Shown: positions 42,990-52,785, numbered from the stretch's first letter. The stretch: 64,000 nucleotides of DNA from Bremerella sp. TYQ1 (GCF_020150455.1 NZ_CP083740.1:3596001-3660000), one strand, 5' to 3'. Numbers and translations: made by a program. Notes: generated by a model not told the origin, from the sequence alone.

Positions 42990-44734
42990 ATCAGAAGCAA
43001 AACAAGCGCCTAGCCGAATTGGCCCATCGTAGTGTGCATGGACTGCTTACCGATCAAGAGCATGCCGAACTGGAAGCGATGCTGCTTGAAAGTGAGTCGC
43101 TGCGAGATCAATACCTTTGTCTGCTCGATCTGGAATATGGCTTGGCTAAACTGGCAGCCGAAGAAACCGGTCGCCAAACACTGAGCATGCCGGAAGCGAT
43201 CGTTCCGGCGGCAACCGTCGAGCGTCGTCAATCGTCGAGCCAACGGCCCCAGTCCTATCGCTGGTTAGCTCTCGCTTTGTCTTTGATCGGCTTGATTGCG
43301 ATTCCTTGGGCGATCTGGAATAGGGCCGCCCCTTCCGTCGCAGACAACGATCCACCGACGGAAGACCATTCCGCCACCGATGCTCCACAAGTCGCCCAAG
43401 TCGATTTGTTGACCCCGGAGATGCAAATCACGCAACTCGCACGCAGCCGCTTTTTTGGTGAGCCGAAAGCTCTGGCGCCCGGCGATATCCTGCAATTAAA
43501 TCACGACTATGCCTTAGTAGAAGGCAGCGTTCAGATGCGTAGTCGATCTGGCGCGGAAATGATTGTTCAGGCCCCGGCCGTATTTTCGATTCAATCGGCC
43601 GAGCAAGTTATGTTGAAAGTGGGCGAGTGCTCGGTCTACGCCCCAGACGGCGCGGAAGGTTTTCGCGTCCTGACTCCTCAAGCTGAAGTGATCGACAAGG
43701 GAACCCGTTTTTCCATCAGCGTCAACGAATCGGGGGAAGCAGACGTAGAAGTGATTGAAGGCGCAGCAGAGGTTTTCACCGCAGAGGAAGCGATCGACCC
43801 ACAGCACGCCGGTCTCTTGCTCGAAGCAGGAGAAGGTCGAGTCATCAATTCCCTGGGCGAAATTGCCGCTGGTGATGCGTCGCAGTTTGGTCGCGTTTAC
43901 AAATCCAAATTACCTGATCGTGTTGTTTCTTTTAATGTGACGCCCTCCGGCTCCCCTCACCCTGACAAGCTCGTCGATATCATCGTCCAACGGGACGGCA
44001 AACCTGTCACCTACGACGTCGATGAGCTCATTGGATTCGATTTGATTCACTTCAAAGTCAATCAGAACATCAACAACCTGACGACACCACTGATAAGTCT
44101 CGATCCCAAGCAGGGAGACGATTCCCGGCGTCGCATGGATTACCTCGATCGCGATCATTGCCTTTGCACAGGCATCTTGAATCCTGGAGGCAATAGCGTT
44201 CCTTTGACGTCCAATCCTGACATTACGAACTCCGATCTCAGCCAACGTACGCCAGGCTTTGCCGTACGTTTTCACCAACCGGTTATCAATGGTCCTGGCC
44301 CGGATGTGGTGCTGTTTGATCTTCACGTGGTGGTACATCCAGCCGATGGCGATCCTTTTCATGTTTCGCCGCTTAAGTTCGAGCCTGGCCTTCAATCACA
44401 CACCGTTCGTCAATTTGATATTTCCCTCGCCGATCATGGCTCCCATCGCCTAAGCAGCTTTCGGCTTTATGGCTTTGATCGACGCATTCGCAGCGTGGAA
44501 GAGCTTTGCCAATCCAACCACAACGGCGGCGTTCCCCATGCTGTTCCTGCCAATGTGATCGCCACCGGAATCGACCTTTCGGATCTTGGCTATCCAGAAG
44601 GAGCCGAGGTCCATGAGCTGTTCTTTCAGGATGCCATGGACGATGACAACTATGTCGATCCTGTATTTATCGGTGGCTTCCCTTCCCTACTGAATCCCGC
44701 CTCGCCCGAAGAGCCCATCTCAACGGAAGAGTAA
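42986..44734 (+). CDS. FecR-like membrane protein
   Basis: A 582-residue protein. An N-terminal anti-sigma-like segment (LLTDQEHAELEAMLLESESL) is followed by one membrane helix (about residues 91-110) and a FecR domain (about 150-270; LKVGECSVYAPDGAEGFRVL, VEVIEGAAEVFTAEE). The C-terminal 300 residues are an extracytoplasmic region that I do not recognise by name. The ATG at 42986 follows AGGAGAGG and forms ATGA with the sigma stop. Expected to transmit an envelope signal to the sigma factor. Confidence 0.85.
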   Translation: MNQKQNKRLAELAHRSVHGLLTDQEHAELEAMLLESESLRDQYLCLLDLEYGLAKLAAEETGRQTLSMPEAIVPAATVERRQSSSQRPQSYRWLALALSLIGLIAIPWAIWNRAAPSVADNDPPTEDHSATDAPQVAQVDLLTPEMQITQLARSRFFGEPKALAPGDILQLNHDYALVEGSVQMRSRSGAEMIVQAPAVFSIQSAEQVMLKVGECSVYAPDGAEGFRVLTPQAEVIDKGTRFSISVNESGEADVEVIEGAAEVFTAEEAIDPQHAGLLLEAGEGRVINSLGEIAAGDASQFGRVYKSKLPDRVVSFNVTPSGSPHPDKLVDIIVQRDGKPVTYDVDELIGFDLIHFKVNQNINNLTTPLISLDPKQGDDSRRRMDYLDRDHCLCTGILNPGGNSVPLTSNPDITNSDLSQRTPGFAVRFHQPVINGPGPDVVLFDLHVVVHPADGDPFHVSPLKFEPGLQSHTVRQFDISLADHGSHRLSSFRLYGFDRRIRSVEELCQSNHNGGVPHAVPANVIATGIDLSDLGYPEGAEVHELFFQDAMDDDNYVDPVFIGGFPSLLNPASPEEPISTEE

Positions 44735-44737
44735 ATC

Positions 44738-47700
44738 ATGCCGCATATGTTCCGATTAATCGCTCCAACAACACTATTCCTGACGTGCTTGCTTTCGTCT
44801 GGAATGTTGCTGGCAGACGATCGCGAGAAAGCCATTTTCTTCGAAACCAAAGTCCGCCCGTTGCTGGCTCAGCACTGCTTCGAGTGTCATGGTTCCAAAG
44901 AACAAAAAGCGGATCTGCGATTGGATCGCCGCCATCATTTCATGAAAGGAGGCGTTGGCGGTCCGATTGTTGTGCCAGGAGAACCAGACGAGAGCGAGCT
45001 ACTCGCAGCCGTGAAATACGAGAGCTACGAAATGCCACCTTCCGGGCAATTGCCGGACGAGCAGATCGCGATCTTGGAAACCTGGGTGAAGAACGGAGCT
45101 TACTGGCCAGAGCATGCCGGCGAACCGCGTGAAGACGAACTGTTCACAAAAGAAGATCTCGCTTGGTGGGCCTTCCAACCGGTGCAACGTCCCAAAGTTC
45201 CCAGCGCTGACAATAATGCCGAAATACGAAATCCGATCGACAACTTCGTCGCTGCCAAGCTTAAGGAAAACAAGCTCACTACCGCTCCTCCTGCGGAACG
45301 TCGCGACTTGATTCGCCGTGTCTATTTCGACATGCTTGGAGTTCCTCCGACCGCGGAAGAAGTCTCGGCATTTGTCTCAGATTCAAGCCCAACTGCATAT
45401 GAAGAGCTTGTCGATCAAGTCCTCGCGGATCCTCGTTATGGGCAGCGTTGGGCAACGCACTGGCTCGATATCGTTCGCTATGCCGACTCCGATGGCTACC
45501 GCCAAGATGCCTATCGGCCCCTAGCTTATCGTTATCGCGACTACGTGATCCGCAGCTTGAATGAAGACAAGTCTTATAAGCAATTCATGTCGGAACAACT
45601 CGCCGGCGATGAAATTGCTCCGGAAGATCCCGACGCGATGGTCGCGACCTACTTTCTCCGAGCTGGTGTCTACGAATACAACAGCCGTGACGCCGAAGGC
45701 CAGCAGGTCCTGATCGTTGATGAATTAACCGATACCGTCGGTGACGTCTTCCTCGGCATGGGCATCGCCTGTGCTCATTGTCACAACCATAAATTCGATC
45801 CGATCTTGCGGGACGACTACTATCGCTTACAGGCTTTCTTCAAGCCTCTGGTCTGGAAAGATGACCATCCGCTTGCCAACAGGAAAGAGCTCGAGCAGTA
45901 CCAGAAAGATCTCGCCAAGTGGGAAGCTAAGCATCAAGAGTTGCTGGATAAGATTGCTGCGATCGAAAAGAAGCCACGAGAATCGGCTCGGCGAAAAGCG
46001 GTCGAGATGTTCCCGGAAGAAGTCCAGGAAATGTACTGGAAGTCAGCCGAAGAACGAACCACCTACGAAAACCAGATCTTCTATTTGGTCGAAGAGCAAG
46101 TCGAGTTCGAATACGATCGCCTGCAAAACCGTATTCCTAAAGACAAAAAGCAAGACTGGGAAGACCTGAAGAAGAAGCTTCAAGACGTCCTCAGTAGCAA
46201 ACCCAAACGTCCCCCAGTAGCCAGTGTTGCTGTCGACGCGGACGGGAAAATTCCTCCGACGACAATCCCAGACGATCGCTCGCAACGAGCCATCGATCCT
46301 GGGTTCCTTACAATCCTTGAGCCTGGCCCCGCGGAGGTCGACGCTTCGCTGAGCGCCAATCCCCAGAGCAGTGGGCGTCGTGCGACATTGGCCAAATGGC
46401 TTTGCCGAGATGACAATCCGCTTTCACCTCGCGTGATTGTCAATCGTGTCTGGCAGTATCATTTCGGTGTCGGGCTATCGTCAAACTCCAGCGACTTCGG
46501 CCGACTTGGTGAAGCACCTAGCCACCCGCAACTACTCGATTGGCTGACAAGCGAGTTCATCGACAACGGCTGGCGTCTGAAGCCCCTGCATCGTCAGATT
46601 TTGCTTTCAGGAACCTATCGCCAGTCGTCGTTGATCGACGTGCCGGAAACAGCCAAGCTAATTGACCCTAAGAACCGGCTCCTTTGGCGATTTCCTGCTC
46701 ATCGCCTGGAAGCAGAGCAGATTCGCGATGCCATGCTGGCCGTCAGTGGCGAGCTGAATGAAAAAGAAGGAGGCCCTGCCTCTTCCAGTAACAGTGCGGT
46801 TCGTTCGGTCTTTACCAAGAAGATGCGAAATTCTCCTGATGCACTGCTTGAAAGTTTTGATTCACCCTCAGGCTTTGCCAGCGTTGCTTCGCGAAATGCG
46901 ACAACAACCGCGACACAATCGCTCTTGATGTTCAATGGTGACTGGACGCTAAAACGCTCGGAAGCGATGGCCAAGCGTCTGCATCGTGCTTATGGTAACG
47001 ACTACGAAACAGTTGTTCGCGAGAGCTTTCGTGAGTGCTTTGGCCGTCCACCCGAACCTGCGGAACTGGAAGCGGCAATTCGTTTTATTGAAGAACAAGT
47101 GGCCTACAATCGCGACTTAAACAAAGCGAAAGATGGCGAAATCCCTTCGACGGCGCTGCTTGATGAGCCTCAAATGCATCGCTGGAATACGGCATTCAAT
47201 ATCAGCGATAAAACGCCACATCAGTTTCTAACGCTACCAGACACGCGTCCCTTGCCTGCGGATAACTTTACGATCGAAGCAATCGTTTTCAATCGAACGT
47301 TATTCAACGACGCCTCGGTACGTACAATCGCTTCTCACTGGAATGGTTCCAATTCGACGCCAGGTTGGAACTTCGGTATTACCAGCAAAAAGTCGGCCTA
47401 TCGTCCCCGTAATCTCATCCTACAGCTGATTGGTAACGACAAAAACGGTGACGTGAAATACGAAGTGGTTCCTTCCAACATCCGAATCCCATCGGACAAG
47501 CCTTACTACGTAGCGGCAGCCGTAGATTTCGAGGCGGGAACCGCCACGTTTTTCGCTCGCGATATGTCGTACGACGAGTCGGAGTTAGAAACGGTTGTTG
47601 TTAAACATTCGATCGTCAGTGACTGCGGCAGTAACAGTTTACGTTTCAGCGTTGGCGGAAGAGATTCTCAAAGCCCCCATAACTGGGATGGCCTTATCGA

Positions 47701-47968
47701 TGAAGTTCGCCTGACCAAGTCCGCGATTCAAGATGAATCAAAAATCTTGATTAACACCCCCAACGACCTGGTTACCGAAGATACCGTCGGGATGTGGCAA
47801 TTCGTTCGTTCCGATCCACGCGGTCCACTCGCGGACGTCGCCGACGATACCCGCGACTTGCAGCTTTCCAAGCGGTCGGATCGTCGTGGTCTTGATGCCG
47901 TGCAGATTGCTTTGAGCGACTTCTGCCACGTGCTGCTGAATTCCAGTGAATTCCAGTTTGTCGATTAG
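44738..47968 (+). CDS. PSD1 / DUF1549-DUF1553 cytochrome protein with LamG insert
   Basis: A 1076-residue exported planctomycete protein. Signal peptide to about residue 26, cytochrome c motif C47-FEC-H, DUF1549 (RYGQRWATHWLDIVRYADSD, GEEAPEDP-like region), a charged coiled segment (about 385-500), and DUF1553 (PSHPQLLDWLTSEFIDNGW). Between the DUF1553 core and its last conserved strand (DFCHVLLNSSEFQFVD) lies a LamG-like domain, about residues 820-1010 (TPHQFLTLPDTRPL; HNWDGLIDEVRLTKSAI). Three bases after the FecR-like gene. Function unknown; the family always accompanies DUF1501. Confidence 0.88.
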   Translation: MPHMFRLIAPTTLFLTCLLSSGMLLADDREKAIFFETKVRPLLAQHCFECHGSKEQKADLRLDRRHHFMKGGVGGPIVVPGEPDESELLAAVKYESYEMPPSGQLPDEQIAILETWVKNGAYWPEHAGEPREDELFTKEDLAWWAFQPVQRPKVPSADNNAEIRNPIDNFVAAKLKENKLTTAPPAERRDLIRRVYFDMLGVPPTAEEVSAFVSDSSPTAYEELVDQVLADPRYGQRWATHWLDIVRYADSDGYRQDAYRPLAYRYRDYVIRSLNEDKSYKQFMSEQLAGDEIAPEDPDAMVATYFLRAGVYEYNSRDAEGQQVLIVDELTDTVGDVFLGMGIACAHCHNHKFDPILRDDYYRLQAFFKPLVWKDDHPLANRKELEQYQKDLAKWEAKHQELLDKIAAIEKKPRESARRKAVEMFPEEVQEMYWKSAEERTTYENQIFYLVEEQVEFEYDRLQNRIPKDKKQDWEDLKKKLQDVLSSKPKRPPVASVAVDADGKIPPTTIPDDRSQRAIDPGFLTILEPGPAEVDASLSANPQSSGRRATLAKWLCRDDNPLSPRVIVNRVWQYHFGVGLSSNSSDFGRLGEAPSHPQLLDWLTSEFIDNGWRLKPLHRQILLSGTYRQSSLIDVPETAKLIDPKNRLLWRFPAHRLEAEQIRDAMLAVSGELNEKEGGPASSSNSAVRSVFTKKMRNSPDALLESFDSPSGFASVASRNATTTATQSLLMFNGDWTLKRSEAMAKRLHRAYGNDYETVVRESFRECFGRPPEPAELEAAIRFIEEQVAYNRDLNKAKDGEIPSTALLDEPQMHRWNTAFNISDKTPHQFLTLPDTRPLPADNFTIEAIVFNRTLFNDASVRTIASHWNGSNSTPGWNFGITSKKSAYRPRNLILQLIGNDKNGDVKYEVVPSNIRIPSDKPYYVAAAVDFEAGTATFFARDMSYDESELETVVVKHSIVSDCGSNSLRFSVGGRDSQSPHNWDGLIDEVRLTKSAIQDESKILINTPNDLVTEDTVGMWQFVRSDPRGPLADVADDTRDLQLSKRSDRRGLDAVQIALSDFCHVLLNSSEFQFVD

Positions 47969-48016
47969 CGCACCTCACCTCACGCCTACCTACGAAACTC
48001 CGAAGGGAGAATCGCG

Positions 48017-49444
48017 ATGCATAACCAACCTCACATTGAAATTCCTACGACTCGTCGTGAATTCCTTGCCAAGTCTGGTGGAGGATTTGGTGCCATGGCT
48101 TTGGCGGCGTTGATGGGTCAGTCGGCAAGTGGAGCTCCCGTTGATCCCCGCGCCCCGAAGACGACGCATTTCCCAGCGAAAGCCAAGAACGTCATCTTTC
48201 TGTTCATGGAAGGTGGCCCGAGCCATATCGACTTGTTCGATCCCAAACCATTGCTCAACGAGTTGGCCGGCCAAAAACTGCCGGACAGCTTCGGCAAAGT
48301 CATTCTCGCCATGGGGGAAAATGATGCACCACTGATGCGTTGTCCTCGAAAATGGAAGCAGCATGGCGAAAGTGGCTTGTGGGTCTCCGATTGGTTTCCA
48401 GAGATCGCTACATGTGCGGATGACCTGTGCGTGATCCGTTCGTGTGTCTCAGATGGCATCAACCATTCGTCCGGTGTTTGCCAGATGAACACCGGGCACG
48501 TGATCGGCGGACGCCCTTCCCTGGGTGCCTGGGCAACGTATGGACTAGGAACCGAAAACCAAGATATGCCGGCGTTCGTGGTATTAACCGACGGCAAAGG
48601 TCAACCAGTGAATGGATCGCGAAACTGGGGTAGCGGATTCATGCCGGCTGCTTACCAAGGCGTTCAATTCAAGTCAGGCGCGGATCCCATTCTCAACCTG
48701 AATCCTCCTAGCCATATCACAACCGATCGCCAAAAAGCGAAGCTCGACTTCTTAAGCCAAATGGATCGTCGCCATGCGGCAGACCGAGAGGACTATTCGG
48801 AACTGGAAGCTCGTATCAAGTCGTACGAGTTGGCGTTTCGCATGCAGTCGGCCGCACCTGACATCGTCGACTTAAGCACCGAAACCGAAGAAACCAAGCA
48901 GCTTTATGGTATCGACCAGAAAGAGACCAACGTCTTTGGCAACAACTGTCTCTTAGCTCGTCGATTGGTCGAAAACGGGGTTCGATTCGTTCAACTCTAT
49001 AGCGGTGCCGGCAGCGGCTGGGACGCCCACAGCAATATCGAAGGCAACCATGGCAAGCTTTGCAAAGAAGTCGATAAACCGATCGCCGGTTTGCTGAAAG
49101 ACCTGAAGCGGCGTGGCCTGTGGGACGAAACGCTCGTTGTTTGGGGTGGTGAATTCGGCCGAACTCCGATGTCGGAAAAAGGAAACGGCCGAGATCACAA
49201 TCCTACAGGCTTCACCATGTGGATGGCCGGTGGAGCCATTCCAGGAGGCCGCACCATTGGGGCAACCGATGAACTGGGCTTGAAAGCGATCGAGAATCCT
49301 CTGCACGTCCACGATCTTCACGCCACGATCATGCGCGTTCTAGGTATCGATCACACCAAGCTGATCTACCGCCACAAAGGCCGGCCGGAACGCATCGACA
49401 TGAACGAAGGCCGAGCGGAACTCGATGTTCTGGGCCTCACTTAA
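48017..49444 (+). CDS. DUF1501 protein
   Basis: A 475-residue DUF1501 protein of the alkaline-phosphatase/sulfatase fold, exported (TRREFLAKSGGGFGAMALAAL twin-arginine-like signal). Conserved blocks are NVIFLFMEGGPSHIDLFDPK, GRPSLGAWATYGLG, GSGWDAHSNI and GGEFGRTP with HNPTGFTMW. Canonical partner of the preceding PSD1 gene; 48 bases apart. It closes the block that begins with the sigma factor. Confidence 0.9.
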   Translation: MHNQPHIEIPTTRREFLAKSGGGFGAMALAALMGQSASGAPVDPRAPKTTHFPAKAKNVIFLFMEGGPSHIDLFDPKPLLNELAGQKLPDSFGKVILAMGENDAPLMRCPRKWKQHGESGLWVSDWFPEIATCADDLCVIRSCVSDGINHSSGVCQMNTGHVIGGRPSLGAWATYGLGTENQDMPAFVVLTDGKGQPVNGSRNWGSGFMPAAYQGVQFKSGADPILNLNPPSHITTDRQKAKLDFLSQMDRRHAADREDYSELEARIKSYELAFRMQSAAPDIVDLSTETEETKQLYGIDQKETNVFGNNCLLARRLVENGVRFVQLYSGAGSGWDAHSNIEGNHGKLCKEVDKPIAGLLKDLKRRGLWDETLVVWGGEFGRTPMSEKGNGRDHNPTGFTMWMAGGAIPGGRTIGATDELGLKAIENPLHVHDLHATIMRVLGIDHTKLIYRHKGRPERIDMNEGRAELDVLGLT

Positions 49445-49685
49445 TACGCCGTATCCTTTCGCGCGAAAACTGGGTAATTAATTGCCACTTCAATTTAGAC
49501 TTGGTGAATTTCCGACTTCGTGAAATTTTTCCCATTTACAGATTTTCCGCGGAGTGCCAAACTGCCGAAATAAGGAGAACGTGTCGCACGGAAACAGCGA
49601 CGATGTCTCAACGTTCGAGGCGGATTTAGGAACGCTGGGCATAGGGATTAACTGAATGGAACCTACTGCGAAAAGGAGTCCAATC
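49445..49685. other. Intergenic region after the DUF1501 gene
   Basis: A 241-base region with no clear terminator hairpin. It contains the promoter-proximal sequence of the small gene at 49686. Nothing else could be supported. Confidence 0.4.
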
Positions 49686-49895
49686 ATGGTCCGATTTGCC
49701 ATTATCGAGGTCAACCAAAACCTCACCATTGCTCAAGTGCCTCCCGGGCAATTGCCGGAAGATATGGCACGTGAAGAACGCGGCTACTTAGTCGATCCAA
49801 GTACCTATCGTTCGTATGACCAAGCCGAGAAGGCACTCGTAAAGATGCTCTCGCCACGTCGCGCCGAGATAGATCAACCGGTAACTCCGATCTGA
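49686..49895 (+). CDS. Small hypothetical protein, 69 aa
   Basis: A small soluble protein beginning MVRFAIIEVNQNLTIAQVP. The ATG at 49686 is preceded by AAAAGGAG at ideal distance; an in-frame ATG 30 bases upstream has no such site. It has no signal peptide or membrane helix and contains basic and acidic patches in the second half (DQAEKALVKMLSPRRAE). I do not recognise the family. Not part of an obvious operon. Confidence 0.65.
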   Translation: MVRFAIIEVNQNLTIAQVPPGQLPEDMAREERGYLVDPSTYRSYDQAEKALVKMLSPRRAEIDQPVTPI

Positions 49896-50255
49896 AAAGC
49901 TTGTTCTAACTGACTGCTTACCGCGGTACATTGCTTCAAAATCGAGAAAATTTTTCGTCTCGTCACGACCCTGTCGGTTTCTTACCTCTGGGTCGTGGAT
50001 GAACCACAGATGTGGGTCCTTCTTCGTCACAATCGTTTTAATCGAAACGATTTCTTATCGCTCACGAGATCGATTCGCTTGCCAATCGCGAAACATTACT
50101 GCGATAAGCCGGCATCCTTTTAGTGCAAGCTCTTCAGCGAACCAGCAAACAATTGAACTCTTTCTCAGGCCGATTAGGATGACTAAAAGAAGTTCGCCGC
50201 CCCCGCTAACAATTCCCTGGTCTATCGTCTGAAGACTTTTGGAGGCCCACACACC
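49896..50255. other. Intergenic region with inverted repeats
   Basis: A 360-base stretch without a gene. An 8-bp perfect hairpin, AATCGTTT (50031-50038) and AAACGATT (50045-50052), and a longer-range ACGACCC/GGGTCGT pair near 49966 and 49990 are present. There is no good T-run after them. It may hide a small RNA or operator; nothing more can be supported. Confidence 0.4.
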
Positions 50256-50495
50256 ATGATGACTCGCATTGTCGCTTCCGTTGCATTCGCGACCCTTGTC
50301 GGCTGCACGTTAGTATCGACGGCTGACGCTGGTATTTTTGGACGACGTGTATATCGTCCACACTACCATTCCGCACCCCGCGTCGAATACCGTTACTATC
50401 ATTCGACACCTTCATACTACCCAACTATTAACGTGATTCGACACGCCAACGATCCCTCGCTATACCGCGATGAGATGGGCTATGGCGAAAGCTAA
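50256..50495 (+). CDS. Small exported His/Tyr-rich protein
   Basis: A 79-residue protein: signal peptide (VASVAFATLVGCTLVSTADA), then a short mature part rich in Tyr, His and Arg (RRVYRPHYHSAPRVEYRYYH). GGAGG lies 11 bases upstream of the ATG. The cysteine in LVGC may be a lipobox. Such small basic Tyr/His-rich exported proteins are seen in planctomycetes but have no known function. Ends before a terminator. Confidence 0.65.
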   Translation: MMTRIVASVAFATLVGCTLVSTADAGIFGRRVYRPHYHSAPRVEYRYYHSTPSYYPTINVIRHANDPSLYRDEMGYGES

Positions 50496-50523
50496 GCCGA
50501 TTCGGTCACCGTCAAATTTCACT

Positions 50524-50553
50524 GCCCTGGCGTCCCATCGACCAGGGCTTTTT
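50524..50553 (+). terminator. Intrinsic terminator after the small exported protein
   Basis: GCCCTGG (50524-50530) pairs with CCAGGGC (50542-50548), followed by TTTTTC on the plus strand. Confidence 0.9.
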
Positions 50554-50574
50554 CATGCGCCAGGACTCGCGCAT

Positions 50575-50608
50575 AAAAAAGCTGTGCCAATCTTTCAACA
50601 GGCACAGC
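50575..50608 (-). terminator. Intrinsic terminator of the Cys-rich protein gene
   Basis: GCTGTGCC (50581-50588) pairs with GGCACAGC (50601-50608); on the minus strand six T follow. It ends the minus-strand gene at 50647. Confidence 0.9.
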
Positions 50609-50646
50609 AGACGCAGTGGGAATTGAACCGCTTTAGAGAATTAAGG

Positions 50647-51258
50647 TTACTCGCCGTAGCCTGCTTGATTGCGTGGAAGCGTCGCGACTCGTGGCTCTTC
50701 CTTTTTGCTAAGCGAGGCCTGACTCGATCCTTGCTTCAACTCAGCAACATCAATCGCACTACCGCAGCTGTCGCACGAATACTCGACGACACACTTATAG
50801 ACCGGCACTTCGACGACGATCGTCTTTTTGACAAGGACTTTTCGCGAGCGACAATGGCCAGCTTTGGGTGACTTTGTGCAACAGCCAGCAGCGCAGTCTC
50901 CGCAGCCATCTTCACCACAACCCACCTTCTTACTCCCCCAAAGCGAGAATCCGAAGAGAGTATCAGGCAGCATCGTTTGCGGCAGTAGTCCGCAAACATC
51001 TTCTGTTTCACAATCGAAGACGGTCTTTTTGACCTTCTTCATCTCGCAAACAACATAAGTTTGTTTCTGGCAGGCACAATGCTGCGTGCAGTGAGCACAA
51101 CAACTTGGCTCGCCGTAAACGACTTGCTCCATCGATTGAATCGGTGGAATTTCAGGGTTTGGGACAGGAGGGATGGCGATCGGTTCGGTTGCGTGTAACG
51201 GCATCGCCAGGCTCGCCGTCAGGCATATCAACACCATGATCCTGGATTGGGTAAGCAT
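50647..51258 (-). CDS. Exported cysteine-rich protein
   Basis: A protein of about 203 residues with a signal peptide (MLTQSRIMVLICLTASLAMP) and about 22 cysteines in the mature part, many in close sets (SCCAHCTQHCACQ; GCGEDGCGDCAAGCC; YSCDSCG). These could bind metal or form disulfides. The middle contains a repeated K-K-x-x-F/V-type strand pattern (KKVKKTVFDC, KVLVKKTIVVEVPVYKC). I do not recognise a named family; similar exported Cys-rich proteins occur in planctomycetes. The ATG at 51258 is chosen; a TTG five codons upstream is in frame. Confidence 0.7.
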   Translation of the reverse strand: MLTQSRIMVLICLTASLAMPLHATEPIAIPPVPNPEIPPIQSMEQVVYGEPSCCAHCTQHCACQKQTYVVCEMKKVKKTVFDCETEDVCGLLPQTMLPDTLFGFSLWGSKKVGCGEDGCGDCAAGCCTKSPKAGHCRSRKVLVKKTIVVEVPVYKCVVEYSCDSCGSAIDVAELKQGSSQASLSKKEEPRVATLPRNQAGYGE

Positions 51259-51324
51259 GATTATGTCTTTCAAAATGAGCAGTTATCAGGTTTCGTAACT
51301 TTCAAGTCGTCGCTGTATCGCCGT

Positions 51325-52785
51325 TTAAAAATCGATTTGCAATCGCATCTGAAAGATCTGCAATTTGCCATTGGACGCGATCTGTCGGTCAGTATCAGAG
51401 TAGACGTACTCGAACATGGCCCGCGTATACGGACTGAGATACCAGTTCAAACCCACCAAGTGCCGATAGTCGGTACCACCCAAGATGTTGTCGCTGTTCA
51501 AATCGTCGTGAGCGAAACGATAGGCCACTTCCCAGGCACCCCAACCATTGTAAATGCACTGGTCTTCGGTTCGCACGCGAAAGAAGTTTTCAAACGGAAC
51601 CACGCGATTCGAGAACGAACCCGATCGGCGATTGTAGGCTCGGTTTTCACCGGTTAGGAAGTAACTGGCTTGAACGTAGTAGTGGTCAAACGACTCCGCA
51701 CCAAAATCGTCGGTGTCGGCTGAAGCCCAGTGGTATTCCGACTGCAGTGTAAAAGAGCCATAGGCATAAGCCGCTTCGAGTCCCAGCAAGTGATACGCAT
51801 CTGCCCCGAACACTCCGGTATCGACAATTACCGGAGCAAGCGAGGAGTCAGGCTTGTTGTCAAACTCCAGCGTGCCGTCTCCCAGATGCCGCCAACTGTA
51901 GCCAGCTCCGAGATGAATCAATCCGCGCCCATCACTAGCTTCATCGTACCATGGCAAGTAAGTCAAACGTCCGGTGATTGCCGAAGAGTCCTGATCGCTT
52001 TGATAAAACGGTGGCTTAGATCCTTGCTCGGAAACAAAAAGACCAACACCGTAAGTCCAGTTTGCTTCAGCGTTGTCTGAGTGAGCCATCACACCCATGT
52101 TTCGGCCGAGCAAAAACGGGCTCGATCGTTCCATGGCCGTCAGGTACTTGTTGGGCGTAAGTTGCTCTAAGCTAAATGGCTCGAAGAAGTGACCAATTCG
52201 TAGATTCTGGATGTAGGGCAATTCGCCGAAGTCGAGGTATACATCCAGCAGACTTACTTGGCCTGCCAGGTCGAACCATAGGCGGTATTGAGTGTTCTCG
52301 AGAACGTCCCCTTTCAGTTCAACCCAAGCCGTTCGGACTTTGATCGCATTTTCGGCGTCGCCAACTTGGGCCATGCTTTCGTCGTTTTGGCCAAACACGG
52401 CCGTATCGAGAAAAATTCGCCCACCGATCTTTAAGGAAGGCTTTAACGCGGCTTTAGCGGCTGCACTTGCTTCCGACTTCTCGACAGAAGCACGCCACTT
52501 CATCAGGCTGTCGACATCACCGATCAAATCAGGCGACGTACTGTTTGGCGTACTGACGTTCATCGCCGGCACATTTGCTTGAACTTTTGATCGCTCTAAC
52601 TCCCTTTTCAGTTCGTCGATCTGTGCCTGTAAGATCGCGACTTGGTCAACGGCCATGACCTGATCTGAAGGAGAAGATGGTACGGGGGGAAGCTCGTTCC
52701 CCCACTGAGAAGCCTCATATTGTGCGTGCGCAGTCCGCAGGCCACTGGCCACCAAAACGGCGGCCATTACGATCCATCGTGTCAT
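51325..52785 (-). CDS. OprP/OprO-type porin
   Basis: A 486-residue outer-membrane porin: signal peptide (MTRWIVMAAVLVASGLRTAHA), a short coiled coil (VDQVAILQAQIDELKRELE), then a beta-barrel of the phosphate-selective porin family (GRIFLDTAVFGQ, LRIGHFFEPFSLEQLT, GVMAHSDN) ending in a C-terminal Phe. Divergent from a chemoreceptor. The ATG at 52785 is preceded by TGGGGCAG, the same motif as the Tad genes. Expected to take up phosphate or another anion. Confidence 0.88.
   Translation of the reverse strand: MTRWIVMAAVLVASGLRTAHAQYEASQWGNELPPVPSSPSDQVMAVDQVAILQAQIDELKRELERSKVQANVPAMNVSTPNSTSPDLIGDVDSLMKWRASVEKSEASAAAKAALKPSLKIGGRIFLDTAVFGQNDESMAQVGDAENAIKVRTAWVELKGDVLENTQYRLWFDLAGQVSLLDVYLDFGELPYIQNLRIGHFFEPFSLEQLTPNKYLTAMERSSPFLLGRNMGVMAHSDNAEANWTYGVGLFVSEQGSKPPFYQSDQDSSAITGRLTYLPWYDEASDGRGLIHLGAGYSWRHLGDGTLEFDNKPDSSLAPVIVDTGVFGADAYHLLGLEAAYAYGSFTLQSEYHWASADTDDFGAESFDHYYVQASYFLTGENRAYNRRSGSFSNRVVPFENFFRVRTEDQCIYNGWGAWEVAYRFAHDDLNSDNILGGTDYRHLVGLNWYLSPYTRAMFEYVYSDTDRQIASNGKLQIFQMRLQIDF

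Noticed and set aside
50609..50640. tRNA fragment with a T-arm-like GGTTCAATTCC
   Set aside because: Arms do not pair beyond two bases and no other tRNA part is near.
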